Source: Zoroaster sp. YZ-2022 (taxonomy: Eukaryota > Echinodermata > Asteroidea > Forcipulatida > Zoroasteridae). Taken from it: a DNA stretch of 64,000 bases. A model generated the notes under the pieces. The model was not told where the DNA came from. It searched no databases and saw only the letters and a program-made list of their open reading frames with translations. Numbering within the stretch: the stretch's first letter is position 1; each line of letters begins with the position of its first letter. The stretch covers positions 37,115,357-37,179,356 of the forward strand of contig CM055816.1 in the NCBI GenBank assembly GCA_029582265.1. The letters run 5' to 3'. The position numbers were made by a program, and so were the translations under genes. Shown piece after piece: positions 63,160-64,000 of this stretch.

Positions 63160-63678
63160 TTAATCTTTATGAAAAGTATAAATTGGAATTTTTTTAAGTA
63201 AAACTTCATGGCATATTCCTGTGGTTAAAGAACCAAAAAAAGTAGATTTTAAATAGAATTTAGCATGATTTACATAACGATTTGAAAGGAAACAAAATGT
63301 ACATTCAAAATAACTCGGTTCATTATCAAAAAGAAAACTTTCGCCTCCTGGGGTTCCAATTAGTTGTTTCCAAGTATCATGAGAATTATCTTCATTAAAT
63401 TGTTCACTTTTTACCACAGAATAAACATTATTTGCACCTTTATGACTCGTTGTAAATAATGAATAATATAATATATCATCAACTAAAAAAACTAGTCGGT
63501 TGAGTAACAGCTGTATTTCAAAGTTTAAAGTGTTGAAATATTTAAAAGAAATTAATGTTACAAGTCTTACTCCAAGTTCACTAGGGGCGATATATCCAGT
63601 ATTTTCAAACATAATGTTTTTTTCACTTTTTTGGCTCCGCTCACTCATTATACGACTGGGTCCATAAATACTCGCCAT
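63160..63678 (-). CDS. MASIYGPSR-family protein, divergent (172 aa)
   Basis: The N-terminal MASIYGPSR and the C-terminal STFFGSLTTGICHE blocks identify the family. The core (HKGANNVYSVVK, WKQLIGTPGGES) is unlike the others, and the ending is extended by a different tail. An intact frame. It shows that the middle can change almost completely while the ends stay. Confidence 0.7.
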   Translation of the reverse strand: MASIYGPSRIMSERSQKSEKNIMFENTGYIAPSELGVRLVTLISFKYFNTLNFEIQLLLNRLVFLVDDILYYSLFTTSHKGANNVYSVVKSEQFNEDNSHDTWKQLIGTPGGESFLFDNEPSYFECTFCFLSNRYVNHAKFYLKSTFFGSLTTGICHEVLLKKIPIYTFHKD

Positions 63679-63697
63679 ATTTATTATATCTCTATAT

Positions 63698-64000
63698 TTA
63701 ATTTAACGGTAAACTTTTAATTTTAATATTGAAACAGATTTTTGAATTTAGCGAACCGAAAAAACTCGCTTCAACAAAAACTTTTTGAACGTTTCGCATT
63801 TTAAAACACATTTCGTATTTTAAATGTTGAATTTCATGATCGAGAAAATGAAATTTTACATCTCGTTGCGGAGAAGGAATATAATAAACGTTGGGAGCGT
63901 AATCGCGCGTCGATGAATGCGTAGCAAAACTATTAGTTTTTATAAACTGCGTAAAAATGCTGCAATACGTAGGCGCGACCGTAAACAAGAAAAAGGGTTG
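63698..64000 (-). CDS. MASIYGPSR-family protein, subfamily c, partial at window edge
   Basis: The C-terminal 97 codons are visible: FTVAPTYCSIFTQF, YIPSPQRDVKFHF, KVFVEASFFGSLNSKICFN and the SLPLN end. It is closely similar to 11417-11929. The N terminus is beyond the window. Confidence 0.7.
   Translation of the reverse strand, partial: QPFFLFTVAPTYCSIFTQFIKTNSFATHSSTRDYAPNVYYIPSPQRDVKFHFLDHEIQHLKYEMCFKMRNVQKVFVEASFFGSLNSKICFNIKIKSLPLN

Larger units (their letters stand above)
60422..64000. mobile_element. Polinton/Maverick element 3, left part
   Basis: It starts AGTAGTATGGTAGATGGGGG, like element 1, and contains the Cys-rich gene, the glycine-rich membrane protein gene and MASIYGPSR genes in the same order as element 1. 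An extra clamp-like gene and a 126-residue gene are present near the end. Most of the seen genes are open, so this copy is probably younger. The rest is beyond the window. Confidence 0.85.

Overview
This is animal (metazoan) genomic DNA, not bacterial. It has spliced host exons, tRNA-derived SINEs, three kinds of LINE, piggyBac and CACTA DNA transposons, and two 500-base scaffold gaps (40534-41033, 58429-58928). The repeat mix suits a marine invertebrate, possibly a deuterostome, but the species cannot be named from the sequence.

The main content is a cluster of Polinton/Maverick (adintovirus-like) elements: large self-synthesising DNA transposons with virus-like gene sets. Element 1 starts at 9003 and runs to about 40.3 kb. 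Element 2 is 42637-57477, complete between terminal inverted repeats and inverted relative to element 1. Element 3 starts at 60422 and runs off the window. A relic of a fourth, more GC-rich family lies at 57637-58428. Elements 1 and 2 share nearly the same gene order. It includes protein-primed DNA polymerase B, a DDE integrase, a 62-residue protein, a basic membrane protein, a roughly 140-residue-plus protein, an iteron array, the A32-like packaging ATPase, the major capsid protein, a small membrane protein, a Pro-rich coiled-coil membrane protein, a large conserved protein, a 225-residue beta-rich protein, the repeated 'MASIYGPSR' family, a glycine-rich membrane protein and a small Cys-rich protein. 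Most of these genes in elements 1 and 2 carry frameshifts, stops or deletions, so both are decayed copies. Element 3 looks younger and carries an extra gene that reads as a PCNA-like sliding clamp.

Element 1 has been invaded three times: LINE A (minus strand, about 19515-25038), a 5470-bp CACTA transposon (25478-30947) with perfect 64-bp termini and a TAA target duplication, and LINE C (about 30995-35871). Removing them leaves about 15.4 kb, matching the 14.8 kb of element 2.

Region by region: 1-1407, 3' part of a piggyBac element; 1557-1745, a MITE; 2641-4570, a 5'-truncated CR1-like LINE; 5815-8106, minus-strand host exons encoding an F5/8 type C (discoidin) domain; 9003-40330, element 1 with its insertions; 41034-42636, host DNA with a SINE and a foldback element; 42637-57477, element 2; 57478-60421, LINE and Polinton relics plus host DNA; 60422-64000, start of element 3.

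In the intact Polinton logic, polymerase B, the integrase and probably the clamp replicate and integrate the element. The capsid protein, ATPase and the cluster of unknown or structural genes would form and fill a particle. Short palindromic AT-rich promoters, GC-rich hairpins between convergent genes and an 11-bp iteron array are recurring non-coding signals in these elements.
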